Numbered from the stretch's first letter, positions 32,677 to 41,635 are shown. The stretch is 64,000 nt of DNA from Streptomyces sp. NBC_00249 (GCF_026342355.1 NZ_JAPEMV010000005.1:558001-622000), one strand, 5' to 3'. Program-made: numbers and translations. The notes: a model not told the origin generated them from the letters alone.

Positions 32677-34212
32677 TCATCGCGGCATCGCCGCCAACGC
32701 GGCGCGGGCGATACCCTTCGCCTCCGTCTCACAGCTCCCGGCGGGATGCCGGTCGCCCCCGAGGTACACCCGCACCTCGAGGTTGCCGTCCCGGACGGCC
32801 AGTACGCAGGTGCCCTCCGGTCCGGGGGTGCCCCAGTACGCGGCGTCGCCCGCCCCCACACCCGTCTCGGGCCGCCGCCCCTCGCCGAAGCTCTCGCGCC
32901 GGCGCTCCGTCCCGTTGCCGGCGCCGCTGCCACTGCGGCTCAGGTCCCAGGAGACGGACGCGTGCGGGCTCGGCGGCTGGTCCGTGCCGCCGCCCCGCAC
33001 CTCGTGCGGCGGCTCGTACCAGGAGCAGGCCGTGCGCGCGCCGCTGCCCATCTCCTCGTAGTAGTCCATGGACTGCTTGCGCTCCCCCGGCGGCAGCGGC
33101 AGTTTCCCGGCCACCTCCGGGCAGACCGGCATCCTCGCGTACCGGTCCGGTTCGGCTGCCCGGTTCTGCGGCGGCGACGCCGGGCCCAGCAGGTACGCCC
33201 CCGCCCCGAGCACGGCCACCCCGGCGGCGACGGCCCGTGCCACCGCCTTGCGGGAACGCCCGCGCGGCCCGGTCACGGCCTGCGGGAGCACGGCCGTGGG
33301 CGCGGACACCGTCGCCCCTTCCGGGCCGGCGTCGAGCAGCCGCTCGATGTCCGCCCGCTGCACGGCGATCAGCCGGCGCACGGCGGGCGGCCATTCCCCG
33401 GGCGCCACCGGCCCCAGGAGGTCCAGGAGCTGTTCCGGGGCCGGCCGGGCGCCCGGCTCCTTGGCGAGGCACCGCTCCACGACCGGGCGCAGCCCCGGCG
33501 GGAGACCCGACAGCTCGGGCTCCGCGTGAACCACGTTGAACAGGGTCTGCAAGGTGGAGGCCCCCGCGAAGGGGTTGCGGCCGGTGGCGGCCAGTACGAG
33601 CACCGAGCCGAGCGAGAACACGTCGGCGGCCGGGGTCGGTTCCCTGCCCTCGGCCTGCTCGGGCGACATGAAGGCGGGCGAGCCGACGATCTGCCCGGTC
33701 TGCGTCAGCTCGGTGTCCCCCGCGCCCTCGGCCGCCCGCGCGATGCCGAAGTCGATGACCCGGACACCGTCCTCGGACAGCAGCACGTTGTCGGGCTTCA
33801 GGTCCCGGTGGATCAGGCCCGCCCGGTGGATCTCGGTGAGTCCCGTGACCAGTCCGGCCGCGAGGCGGCGTACGGTCTCCTCGGGCAGCGCCCCGGCCGC
33901 CTCCACCGCCGCCCCCAGCGAAGGCCCGGGCACGAACACCGAGGCCAGCCACGGGGTTTCCGCGTCCGCGTCGGCCTCCATCACCGCCGCCGTGAACGCC
34001 CCCGACACCTTCCGGGAGGCCGCGACCTCCCGCCGGAACCGGGCCCGGAAGGCGTCGTCGTCGGCGAGCCGGGCGTGCACCTGCTTGACCGCGACGAGCC
34101 GCCCGTCGGGCGCGGCCCCCAACAGCACCCGGCCCATGCCGCCCCGACCGAGCTCGGCGAGCAGCCGGTACGGACCGGCCGCGACGGGGTCGGACTCCCT
34201 GAGCCGCCTCAT
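32677..34212 (-). CDS. Membrane Ser/Thr protein kinase with extracytoplasmic domain (kinase 2)
   Basis: 511 aa. LGRGGMGRV, VAVKQVHARL, HRDLKPDNV, VIDFGIARA and GSPAFMSPEQAEG mark an intact Hanks-type kinase. A short membrane helix (AVARAVAAGVAVLGAGAYLLG) precedes an external domain with paired cysteines (MPVCPEVAGKLPLPP ... TACSWYEPP ... GTCVLAVRDGNLEVRVYLGG ... GSCETEAKGIARAAL). The kinase domain is about as close to kinase 1 as a recent duplicate would be. The ATG overlaps the kinase 3 stop (ATGA). Confidence 0.88.
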   Translation of the reverse strand: MRRLRESDPVAAGPYRLLAELGRGGMGRVLLGAAPDGRLVAVKQVHARLADDDAFRARFRREVAASRKVSGAFTAAVMEADADAETPWLASVFVPGPSLGAAVEAAGALPEETVRRLAAGLVTGLTEIHRAGLIHRDLKPDNVLLSEDGVRVIDFGIARAAEGAGDTELTQTGQIVGSPAFMSPEQAEGREPTPAADVFSLGSVLVLAATGRNPFAGASTLQTLFNVVHAEPELSGLPPGLRPVVERCLAKEPGARPAPEQLLDLLGPVAPGEWPPAVRRLIAVQRADIERLLDAGPEGATVSAPTAVLPQAVTGPRGRSRKAVARAVAAGVAVLGAGAYLLGPASPPQNRAAEPDRYARMPVCPEVAGKLPLPPGERKQSMDYYEEMGSGARTACSWYEPPHEVRGGGTDQPPSPHASVSWDLSRSGSGAGNGTERRRESFGEGRRPETGVGAGDAAYWGTPGPEGTCVLAVRDGNLEVRVYLGGDRHPAGSCETEAKGIARAALAAMPR

Positions 34213-35726
34213 GGCCGCGCCATCACCGCCAGCGCGCTACGGCCCGCGTCCTTCGCGGCGGCCTCGCAGGAGCCGACGGGGTAGCGGTTGCCCTTCACCT
34301 GGACGAACACCGTCTGGTTGACGTCCCGCAGGTAGAGGGCGCAGGGCGCGTCCTCGTCGGTCTCCGGCGGCAGCCACAGGGCCTCTTCCGCGAAACCGAG
34401 GCCGAGGTCCCGCCGGGTCCTGCCGCGCACGTACCTGCCTTCGTGGTGCTCCTTGGCCTGTTCGGCTCCGGTGCTGCCGCCCGGCCGGGAGACGTAGAGG
34501 TTCCACAGGACGTAGGTCTCGTCGCCGTAGCGGCTGTTCCAGACACAGAGGTTGTCCCAGAGCGGCCACCCGGAGACGGAGCCCTCCGCGAAGCCCTTGC
34601 CGCGCGGCGCGCCGAAGTCGGACGGCAGGGTCACCTTGCCGACGACGTCCTTGCAGGCGAACGACTTCGGTACGTATTTGTCGGCCACCTGGGACAGCGG
34701 TGCGGTCCCGGGCGTCGGGACGGTCTCGGGCACGATCCGGTAGTAGACCTCCTCGACGACGGGCCGGCCCACCGTCAGCCCGACGGCGACGCACGCGGCC
34801 AGGATCCCGGCCGTCACCAGCAGCCGGGTCCGCCCCGCCCCGGCCGGGGGCGGGGGCGGGGGGACTCCTGCGACGAGCCGGCCGGTCTCGGTCTGCTGCG
34901 CCGCGATGAGCGCGTGCACCGCCTCCGGCCACGGCCGCACCGCCGGCTCGACCGCGCCGACCATGGTCAGCAGTTCGCGCGGGGTCGGCCGGGCGGCCGG
35001 GTCCTTGGCCAGGCAGGGGGCGACGATCCCGTGCAGCCCGGGCGGGACGGCGCTCAGGTCCGGTTCGCCGTGCACGACCTCGTGCAGCAGCCTCGGTACC
35101 GAGTTCCCCGCGAAGGGGGGCTTCCCCGTGCAGGCCGTCACGAGCGTGGCTCCGAGGGAGAACACGTCGCTCGCCGGGGTCGGCTCCCCGCCCGTGATCT
35201 GCTCGGGCGACATGAAGGCGGGCGAGCCGACCAGCGCGCCGGTGCGGGTGATCCGGGTCTGGTCCCCGACGGCGCGCGCGATGCCGAAGTCGATGACCCG
35301 TACGCCGTCTGCGGCGAGCAGCACGTTCGACGGCTTGAGGTCCCGGTGGACCAGGCCCGCGCCGTGTACGTCGGCCAGCGCGTGCGCCAGCCCGGCCGCG
35401 AGCCGGCGCACCGGCTCCTCCGCGAGCGGCCCGGCCGCCGCCAGGACCTCGCGCAGCGAGGGGCCCGGCACGAACTGTGAGGCCAGCCAGGGCGTCTCCG
35501 CGTCCGGGTCGGCGTCGATCACGGGCGCGGTGTGGGCGCCCGACACCCTCCGCGAGGCGTCCACCTCACGCCGGAACCGCGCCCGGAACCCGTCGTCCTC
35601 GGCCAGCCCGGCGTGCACCTGCTTGACCGCGACGAGGCGCCCGTCCGGCGCGACGGCCAGCGATACCCGGCCCATCCGGCCCTGCCCGAGCACGGCGACG
35701 GACCGGAACGGCCCTAAACCCTGCAT
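34209..35726 (-). CDS. Membrane Ser/Thr protein kinase with extracytoplasmic domain (kinase 3)
   Basis: 505 aa, ATG at 35726 (MQGLGPFRSVAVLGQGRMGRVSLA). HRDLKPSNV, VIDFGIARA and GSPAFMSPEQITGG are intact. A Pro-rich stretch (PPPPPPAGAG) and a membrane helix (LLVTAGILAACVAVGLTVG) lead to an external domain ending in CALYLRDVNQTVFVQVKGNRYPVGSCEAAAKDAGRSAL, the same terminal motif as kinases 1 and 2. First gene of the operon. The upstream region holds the GATCATACAGATCCG motif also found before the 40589 gene. Confidence 0.87.
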   Translation of the reverse strand: MQGLGPFRSVAVLGQGRMGRVSLAVAPDGRLVAVKQVHAGLAEDDGFRARFRREVDASRRVSGAHTAPVIDADPDAETPWLASQFVPGPSLREVLAAAGPLAEEPVRRLAAGLAHALADVHGAGLVHRDLKPSNVLLAADGVRVIDFGIARAVGDQTRITRTGALVGSPAFMSPEQITGGEPTPASDVFSLGATLVTACTGKPPFAGNSVPRLLHEVVHGEPDLSAVPPGLHGIVAPCLAKDPAARPTPRELLTMVGAVEPAVRPWPEAVHALIAAQQTETGRLVAGVPPPPPPAGAGRTRLLVTAGILAACVAVGLTVGRPVVEEVYYRIVPETVPTPGTAPLSQVADKYVPKSFACKDVVGKVTLPSDFGAPRGKGFAEGSVSGWPLWDNLCVWNSRYGDETYVLWNLYVSRPGGSTGAEQAKEHHEGRYVRGRTRRDLGLGFAEEALWLPPETDEDAPCALYLRDVNQTVFVQVKGNRYPVGSCEAAAKDAGRSALAVMARP

Positions 35727-35755
35727 GCGCCCCCGCCCTCTCAGGTACGGCAGGC

Positions 35756-35774
35756 GATCATACAGATCCGCCGA
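35756..35774. promoter_or_regulatory. GATCATACAGATCCGYCGA motif, copy 1
   Basis: This 19-bp sequence lies 30 bp upstream of the kinase 3 start. It recurs with one change at 40557-40575, about 14 bp before the 40589 gene. In the minus-strand direction it contains TATGAT, a good -10 hexamer. It could be a shared promoter or operator. Confidence 0.45.
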
Positions 35775-35779
35775 CGGGC

Positions 35780-36037
35780 TCAGAGCCCCCGCACGAACGC
35801 GGCGAAGGCGGCGGGGCTGACGGTGAAAGCCGGCCCCTCGGGGTTCTTGGAGTCCCGCACGGCGACGAGACACTGGGCGGCAACCTCGACACAGTCGCCG
35901 CCGGTGTCACCGCTGTACGAGGACTTCTGCCAGGCGGCGGCGCCGATGGGGGCGCACTCGACGCAGTTGCCGCCGGTGTCACCGCTGTACGAGGACTTAC
36001 GCCACCGTGCGCCCGTCGAGTTCGGGATGGTGTCCAT
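35780..36037 (-). CDS. DUF397 protein with duplicated core
   Basis: 85 aa. The DUF397 signature W(R/Q)KSSYSGDTGG(N/D)CVE occurs twice, at residues 12-28 and 36-52. The DNA of the two copies is nearly identical (CCGCCGGTGTCACCGCTGTACGAGGACTT type), so the duplication is recent. A single C-terminal VAVRDSKNPEGPAFTVSPAAFAAFV follows. DUF397 proteins work with XRE-type regulators of the WhiJ/AbaA kind in Streptomyces development; the start overlaps the XRE gene end by 41 bp. Confidence 0.82.
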   Translation of the reverse strand: MDTIPNSTGARWRKSSYSGDTGGNCVECAPIGAAAWQKSSYSGDTGGDCVEVAAQCLVAVRDSKNPEGPAFTVSPAAFAAFVRGL

Positions 36038-36845
36038 AACGTTCCTCCATTACACGGGTGATCCGTGCCGCCGAGTCCTCCAGTGAGAGTGCGGCGGCCT
36101 GCAAGTGATCGTAACGGAGTGAACCCTCCCTGAGAGCTTGCGGATTAGCCGTCATATGGCCCTGGACGAAGTCCTCGGTATAGAGGATGTCTGGGTCGTC
36201 CTCGAACCTCAGCATGCTGAACTCGCCCATCAGCCCGGCATGTGCGCCGGCCTCAAAGGGAAGGATCTGCACCCTCACCCACTCCCGGCTCCGCAGCTCC
36301 AACAGATGGGCAAGTTGGTTCCGCATCACGTCCCGACCCCCGATCTCCTGGTGCAGTACGGCTTCACTCAGGACGACCCACATCAGTGGCGGGTTCTCGC
36401 GGTCCAGGATGCGCTGCCGCTCCATTCGCGCGGCCACCTTGCCGTCAAGTTTCTCCTGACTCCGCACGCCGAGCACCGCCCGCGCGTACTCCTCCGTCTG
36501 CAGCAGCCCGTAAATCAGCTGCGCCTGGAAGGTCGAGATGTACGAGGCCCTCGCCTCCATCTCGGCGTACGCCTGGAACCACACCGGAAGCTGGCTCCTC
36601 AGCACCAGCCCCACCAGGCGGGAGAACAGGCCGTCGGTCCCGAGAGCCGCATCGATCCGCTCCGAGAAGTCCCGGGTCGGGATCTTCCTCGCCGTTTCGA
36701 TCTGGCCGACCAGCGAAGCCGTACAGAAGATGGAGCCACCGAGCTCCCCTTGTTTCAGCCCGGCATCCTCCCGCAGGCGGCGCAGTTCCGCGCCGTAGTA
36801 GTCCAGCGGTGAGGCGCTGGGGTCGAGGTCGCGGATGTTGACCAT
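35997..36845 (-). CDS. XRE-family regulator with DUF5753 (WhiJ/AbaA-like)
   Basis: 282 aa from ATG 36845 (GAGGGG 10 nt upstream; GTG 36869 is possible). The N-terminal HTH (LRRLREDAGLKQGELGGSIFCTASLVGQIETARKIPT) precedes the DUF5753 region (FQAQLIYGLLQTEEYARAVL, RQRILDRENPPLMWVVLSEAVLHQEIG, VQILPFEAGAHAGLMGEFSMLRF). These proteins pair with DUF397 partners and with an anti-sigma-like ATPase encoded nearby, exactly as arranged here. Probable role: developmental or antibiotic control. Confidence 0.87.
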   Translation of the reverse strand: MVNIRDLDPSASPLDYYGAELRRLREDAGLKQGELGGSIFCTASLVGQIETARKIPTRDFSERIDAALGTDGLFSRLVGLVLRSQLPVWFQAYAEMEARASYISTFQAQLIYGLLQTEEYARAVLGVRSQEKLDGKVAARMERQRILDRENPPLMWVVLSEAVLHQEIGGRDVMRNQLAHLLELRSREWVRVQILPFEAGAHAGLMGEFSMLRFEDDPDILYTEDFVQGHMTANPQALREGSLRYDHLQAAALSLEDSAARITRVMEERYGHHPELDGRTVA

Positions 36846-36930
36846 GAGGCGGTCACCCCTCAAGTCCACGCCGTACGGCGTTCGTTTCGGTCTGTAGCCG
36901 AGCGTAACGACGTCGGTTCAGGCTGGTGAC

Positions 36931-37341
36931 ATGAATCACGCAACTGGGCTTTCTCCGGCGGAGATTGGCACCAGCTACCGCATGGGCTTCACCGTCAGTG
37001 AGCATTCGGCCCGGCACATGCGCCGGATCCTGCGGATGTACCTCGACCGGTGGGGGCTCGCGAAGCTGACCGACGGCGCCGAGCTGGCGTTGACCGAGCT
37101 GGTCGCCAACGTCGTCCGGCACGTGCCCGGGCGGGGGTGCACGGTCCTGATCCTGCGGCGGCCGCAGGGGCTGCGGGTGGAGGTGGCGGACGGCTCCGCC
37201 GAACTCCCGCAGCCCGCCGCGCACGACGACCCGTACGCGGAGGGCGGGCGGGGGCTGCTGCTGGTGGAGGCCGTCACCGACCGCTGGGGCACCGATCCGC
37301 TGCCCGGCGGCAAGACGGTGTGGTTCGAGTGCGACGGCTGA
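36931..37341 (+). CDS. Anti-sigma-factor-like ATP-binding protein (HATPase_c_2)
   Basis: 136 aa. The GHKL-type fold is seen in GAELALTELVANVVRHVPGRG (N box), LRVEVADGSAELP (G1 box) and EGGRGLLLVEAVTDRWG (G2 box). It resembles the RsbW/SpoIIAB-like single-domain kinases abundant in Streptomyces, which bind sigma or anti-anti-sigma factors, though most lack tested partners. It is divergent from the XRE gene and completes the XRE / DUF397 / ATPase set. Confidence 0.85.
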   Translation: MNHATGLSPAEIGTSYRMGFTVSEHSARHMRRILRMYLDRWGLAKLTDGAELALTELVANVVRHVPGRGCTVLILRRPQGLRVEVADGSAELPQPAAHDDPYAEGGRGLLLVEAVTDRWGTDPLPGGKTVWFECDG

Positions 37342-37350
37342 ACCCCGCCC

Positions 37351-38451
37351 TCATCGGGCCTGCTCCTCCATGAGCATGGCGAGCAGGCCCTCCTCCGCAC
37401 CTTCGAAGGTGACGACCTCGGCGCTACGGGGGAACATGACCCGCTCGTACGCGGTGAGCGCGGCCTCGGTGTCGTCGGGGTGCGCGGCGAGGGCCTCGGC
37501 GAGTTCGGCGCCGTCCAGCATGGCGAGGTTGGCGCCTTCGCCGTTCGAGGGTCCGAGGTGGGCGGCGTCGCCGAGCAGGGTGACCCCCGGTACGCGGTCC
37601 CACCGGTGGCCGGACGGCAGGGTGTACTGGGGGCGCAGGAGGGGCGCGGTGTCGCCGTCGGTGATCAGCGCGGTGAGTTCCGGCGCCCAGCCCTCGAACT
37701 CCCGCGCCATCCGCGCGCGGGCCGCGGCGGGATCGGTGAAGTCGATGTCGGCGAACCACTCCAGCGGCTCGTTCAGTGCCACGTAGGTGTGCAGGGTGTC
37801 GCCGCTCTCGCGGTGGGCGAAGATCTCCCGGCCCTGGACGGGCACGATCAGCATCCCGCCGCCGACCGCCTTCGCGGCGGCCGGGTGGCGGGTGTCGGCG
37901 TCGAAGAGGTAGGTCTCGACCATCGACGTGCCGGCGTACTCGGGGGTGGCGGCGGAGAGCAGCGGCCGGACGCGTGACCAGGCGCCGTCCGCGCCGACGA
38001 GCAGGGCGGTGTCGACGGTGGCGCCGTCGGCGAACGTCACCTCGTGGCGGCCCCCGCCGAGGGAGCGGACGTCGGTGACCTTGTGCCCCCATCGGACGGT
38101 GCCGGCGGGGAGCGAGTCGATCAGGATCTGCCGCAGCTCGCCGCGCTGCACCTCGGGGCGGCCGCCCTTGCCGTCGTCGGGCTTGTCGAGGAGGACGGTG
38201 CCGTTCCGGTCGAGGACGCGCGTCGCCTCGCGGCCTTCCAGGACGATGGCGTGGAACTCGTCCATCAGGCCGGCCGCCTTGAGGGCGAGCTGTCCGTTGT
38301 AGTCGTGGATGTCGAGCAGCCCGCCCTGCGCGCGGGCCGACGGGGAGGACTCGGCCTCGTAGACGGTGGCGGGGATGCCGTGGACGTGCAGGACGCGGGC
38401 CAGGGTGAGTCCGCCGAGTCCGGCGCCGATGATCGTGACGGGTGTGTGCAC
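37351..38451 (-). CDS. FAD-dependent monooxygenase (TetX-like class A)
   Basis: 366 aa, GTG start with GAGGAG 5 nt upstream. FAD/NADH motifs: VTIIGAGLGGLTLARVL (GxGxxG) near residue 6, the DG motif in LLVGADGAWSRVRP, and GVTLLGDAAHLGPSNGEGANLAMLDGAELA near 300. The sequence is closest in memory to the TetX/PHBH-type hydroxylases, including tetracycline-modifying enzymes. Substrate unknown; it could serve detoxification or tailoring of a metabolite. It is convergent with the ATPase gene, the stops being 10 bp apart. Confidence 0.85.
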   Translation of the reverse strand: MHTPVTIIGAGLGGLTLARVLHVHGIPATVYEAESSPSARAQGGLLDIHDYNGQLALKAAGLMDEFHAIVLEGREATRVLDRNGTVLLDKPDDGKGGRPEVQRGELRQILIDSLPAGTVRWGHKVTDVRSLGGGRHEVTFADGATVDTALLVGADGAWSRVRPLLSAATPEYAGTSMVETYLFDADTRHPAAAKAVGGGMLIVPVQGREIFAHRESGDTLHTYVALNEPLEWFADIDFTDPAAARARMAREFEGWAPELTALITDGDTAPLLRPQYTLPSGHRWDRVPGVTLLGDAAHLGPSNGEGANLAMLDGAELAEALAAHPDDTEAALTAYERVMFPRSAEVVTFEGAEEGLLAMLMEEQAR

Positions 38452-38683
38452 GGTGACTCCTCGGGATCGGGGCCGCCCGGTGAGTTCCGGGGGCCGTCTC
38501 CTGAAAGGTCCCGGACCCCGCCGACAGGCCGCCCCCAGCGGACCGACAGCCCCCGACAGACGACCGACACGACGGCTCCGACCAGGCGGCCGGAACCGTG
38601 CGGTGGTCTCCGCACCCCGCCCCCGGTCCTCAGAGATAATGCGGTGCGAGTGGACGATCACGGGGTGACGGGGGCCAGGCGGC

Positions 38684-40510
38684 GTGCGGGAGAAGATCGA
38701 GGACCGTTACGAGCTCGACGAGTTGCTCGGCCGGGGCGGCTTCGGTGAGGTGTGGCGGGCCAAGGACTCACGGGTGGGCCGCTGGGTCGCGGTGAAGATC
38801 GGGTATCCCGAAACCCCGGAGGAGACCCGCAGGTTCGAGCGTGAAGCGAGCCTCGCCGGGAATCTCGCCCATCCCCACATCGCCACCATCCACGACTTCG
38901 GCCGTACCGAACGGGGCGGCCGCAGCGCGGTGTTCCTGGTGATGGAGCTGCTCCAGGGCCGCAGCCTCGCCGACGTCCTGGACGCCGGGCTGCCGTCGCT
39001 GGCCGACGCCCTGGAGTGGACCGCGCGCATCGCGGACGCGCTCGGGGCGGCGCACGACGCCGGGATCGTCCACCGGGACGTGAAACCGGCCAACGTGATG
39101 GTCACCGAGAGCGGGGTGGTGAAGGTCCTCGACTTCGGCATCGCCAAGGCCCAGGGCTCCGCCGGTACGGAGCTGACGGCCACCGGGATGATCATCGGCT
39201 CGTTCCCGTACATGGCGCCGGAGCGGTGGACCGGCGGCGCGAACGGGGTCCCCGTCGACGGGCGGGCCGACCTGTACGCCCTCGGCTGCGTGCTCATGGA
39301 GCTGCTGACCGGGCAGCGCCCCTTCCCCGCCCGCGAGATGCACGAACTCCTCGCCCAGCACCTCACCGTGGCGCCGCCCGCACCCGGCTCCCTGCGCGAG
39401 GGGCTTCCGCCCGCGCTGGACTCCCTCGTACTGGACCTGCTCGCGAAGGACCCGGCGGATCGCCCGGAGGGCGCCCAGGAGGTGAGCCGCAGGCTGACGG
39501 AGCTCGCCCGCGAGACCTCCGGAACCCCGGCGCCCGCTCCCGCCCCGGCCCTCCCGCCGACGGCGGCCCCGGACCCGTCCTGGCCGCCGCGCCCCGCCTA
39601 CTCCCCCACCGTGCACACGGCCGCCGGGGACCCGGTCCGCGCGATGCTGGAACGGCGGCTGACCCAGCTGCTGGCGGACGCCCCCGCCGACCTCGTCGCA
39701 CGGCTGGACATGCTGGTCGCCGACCTGTCGGAGGAACTGGGGACGCAGGACGCCCTGACGGTACGGGCCGCCTACCACCGGGCCATGACCGTACGCGGAC
39801 ACACGCCCTCCCACCTGGAGCGCATCCTGCCCAGGATGGTGCGGGTCCTCGGACTGGAGCACCCCGACACCATCGCGGCGCGCGCCGCGCACGTCGGTGA
39901 GGCCGCGGCCTACGGACCCGGCGACGGCCGGCGCCACGAGGCCGAACTCCGCGAGGTCATCGAGCAGGCCGTCCGGGTCCTCGGGGCCGACGACCCCGTC
40001 ACCCTGTCCGCCCGGTACCACCTGGCCGGGGCCCTCCAGCGCGGCGACGCAGCCCACGACGGCTGGCGGGGCCCGGAAAGCCCCGCGCAGGCGCACGCCG
40101 AGCGCGCCTGGCTGGCGCCGCTCCTGCCCGACATGGAGCGGCGGCTGCCGCCCGACAGCCCGGTCCTCCTCGACGTACGCGCACGCCTCGCGCACGACGC
40201 CTGGCTGCTCGGCGACTTCGCCACCGCCGCACCCCTGTACCTGCGGCTGTACCCCGACCTCGGCGCGCTGGCGGAGCGCGGTGACCCCGAGACCGCGTAC
40301 CGGGTGCTGCGGAGCGTCGGCGGGGCCGGGGCTCCGGGCCGTGCGCTCACCCACCTCAAGGTGCTGCTGCACCGGCTGCACCTGACGGCGGGCAACACCC
40401 ACTGGCTGACCCACGAGGTGACGGAGACCCGCGACGCCTTCCGGCGGGCCCTGCGCGAGGACCGCATCTCGGAACTGGGCGGCGGCCTCTCCCGCCTCTT
40501 CGGCCGCTGA
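38684..40510 (+). CDS. Soluble Ser/Thr protein kinase with helical repeat C-terminus
   Basis: 608 aa, GTG start. Kinase domain residues 8-270: LGRGGFGEVWRAKD, VAVKIG, HRDVKPANVMV, VLDFGIAKA, GSFPYMAPERWTGG. A Pro/Ala linker leads to about 290 residues of helical, TPR-like sequence (PADLVARLDMLVADLSEELGTQDALTVRAAYHRAM ... LGLEHPDTIAARA ... LGADDPVTLSARYHLAGAL). No membrane helix, so it is cytoplasmic, unlike the three kinases at 31-36 kb. The repeats may bind substrates or partners. Confidence 0.87.
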   Translation: MREKIEDRYELDELLGRGGFGEVWRAKDSRVGRWVAVKIGYPETPEETRRFEREASLAGNLAHPHIATIHDFGRTERGGRSAVFLVMELLQGRSLADVLDAGLPSLADALEWTARIADALGAAHDAGIVHRDVKPANVMVTESGVVKVLDFGIAKAQGSAGTELTATGMIIGSFPYMAPERWTGGANGVPVDGRADLYALGCVLMELLTGQRPFPAREMHELLAQHLTVAPPAPGSLREGLPPALDSLVLDLLAKDPADRPEGAQEVSRRLTELARETSGTPAPAPAPALPPTAAPDPSWPPRPAYSPTVHTAAGDPVRAMLERRLTQLLADAPADLVARLDMLVADLSEELGTQDALTVRAAYHRAMTVRGHTPSHLERILPRMVRVLGLEHPDTIAARAAHVGEAAAYGPGDGRRHEAELREVIEQAVRVLGADDPVTLSARYHLAGALQRGDAAHDGWRGPESPAQAHAERAWLAPLLPDMERRLPPDSPVLLDVRARLAHDAWLLGDFATAAPLYLRLYPDLGALAERGDPETAYRVLRSVGGAGAPGRALTHLKVLLHRLHLTAGNTHWLTHEVTETRDAFRRALREDRISELGGGLSRLFGR

Positions 40511-40536
40511 CCCGCCGGACACGGCCGAACCCCTGT

Positions 40537-40556
40537 CCCTCCCGGCGGCGGGAGGG
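40537..40556 (+). terminator. Hairpin after the soluble kinase gene
   Basis: CCCTCCC-GGCGGC-GGGAGGG, perfect 7-bp stem, 27 bp after the stop codon. No T run follows. Confidence 0.5.
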
Positions 40557-40575
40557 GATCATACAGATCCGTCGA
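40557..40575. promoter_or_regulatory. GATCATACAGATCCGYCGA motif, copy 2
   Basis: GATCATACAGATCCGTCGA, 14 bp before the ATG at 40589. It differs at one position from the copy at 35756-35774 upstream of the kinase operon, and the two genes point in opposite directions. TACAGAT could act as a -10 element for the 40589 gene. Confidence 0.45.
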
Positions 40576-40588
40576 TCCGGGGGGCGTC

Positions 40589-41635
40589 ATGGGTGGGACC
40601 GCACAACCAGCAGGACAGGCACGGGAGTTACCAGTTGGGGGCCCGGGCCGGCGGACCTCCCGGGGCCGGATGCTGCTGTCGCTGGGGCTGACCATGCGCA
40701 TCGTGGGTCCGCTCGTCGCCATGCTGGGCACCGCCCTGCTCAACAGCACCCTCAGGCAGGAGGAGGGATCGTCGGCGCTGCCCTTGTGGGCGGGCGTGCC
40801 GATCGCCCTCGTGGCCGTCGTCCTCGGCTGGACGGTCTTCTGGCTCGGACGCAAGGTCCGCATCCGCGCCCGGCGCCACCTGACCCCCGTCATCACCTCG
40901 TTCGAGCAGCTGCGCACCGTGTCGTACGTGCTGTACCTGCGCCCCTTCGTCCTGGACCGGAGCCTGGCCCGGTCCCCCGACGACGCACCGGGCTGGTGGA
41001 CCCGGTCCCCGCTGGAGCTGCCCTGGCTGACGGAGGAGGACTTCCTGGTCCGGCAGTTCGCCCGGCTCGGCCGGGTCGTGGCGATCGGCGAGCCGGGCGA
41101 GCGGCTGCCCCTGCTCGGGGCGGAGCGCGGCTACCTCCCGCTGGACGACTGGCAGGGCACGGTGAGCGAGCTGATCGAGGGCGCCCACGTGGTGATGCTG
41201 TCGGCCGCCCCCGGTCCGGGCACGGTGTGGGAGTTCACCGAGGCCCTGCGCACCGTCGCACCGACCCGGCTGGTCCTGCTGATCTACACCGGGCCCGAGG
41301 TGTACGACGCCTTCCGCGTGGCGGCCGCGCGGGCGTACGGCGACCGCTCCGGCCGGCCGGCGGTGGCCGCCGTACCCGCTCCGGGGTGGCCGGCGATGCC
41401 GGAGCTCCCGGACTGGCCGGAGCCCGGGCCCCGCAGGAAGGGCCTGGGGTGGGAGTTCCCGCTCAGGGGGGTCGTCTCCTTCGACCAGCACTGGAACGCG
41501 ACCTTCACCCGCTTCGACCCGGTCGTGCCGCGCCTGCGCTGGTTCCGTACGGTGCGGCGGCTGCTCGACCGCGAACTGGAGCCGATGATCGGCCCGTTGT
41601 CCGGGCTGCCCGTCCGGAGCGGGCGAATCTCCTGA
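40589..41635 (+). CDS. Membrane protein with LRPF/TIR-like effector domain, unknown function
   Basis: 348 aa. Two membrane helices near residues 30-85 (MLLSLGLTMRIVGPLVAMLGTALL and LWAGVPIALVAVVLGWTVFWLG) precede a large cytoplasmic domain with VLYLRPFVLDRS, VVAIGEPGERLPLLGAERGYLPLDDWQGTVSELIEGAHVVMLSAAPGPGTVWEFTEAL and TRLVLLIYTGPEVYDAF. This alternating beta/alpha pattern with an LRPF motif is seen in many uncharacterised bacterial proteins and resembles nucleotide-binding TIR/SLOG-like folds; that link is inference. It is followed after 17 bp by a broken RipA-like membrane-protein gene. Confidence 0.65.
   Translation: MGGTAQPAGQARELPVGGPGRRTSRGRMLLSLGLTMRIVGPLVAMLGTALLNSTLRQEEGSSALPLWAGVPIALVAVVLGWTVFWLGRKVRIRARRHLTPVITSFEQLRTVSYVLYLRPFVLDRSLARSPDDAPGWWTRSPLELPWLTEEDFLVRQFARLGRVVAIGEPGERLPLLGAERGYLPLDDWQGTVSELIEGAHVVMLSAAPGPGTVWEFTEALRTVAPTRLVLLIYTGPEVYDAFRVAAARAYGDRSGRPAVAAVPAPGWPAMPELPDWPEPGPRRKGLGWEFPLRGVVSFDQHWNATFTRFDPVVPRLRWFRTVRRLLDRELEPMIGPLSGLPVRSGRIS

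Noticed and set aside
28911..33539. A 1542-codon plus-strand open frame
   Set aside because: Antisense shadow of the acyl-CoA dehydrogenase and kinase genes; composition and lack of domains show it is not coding.
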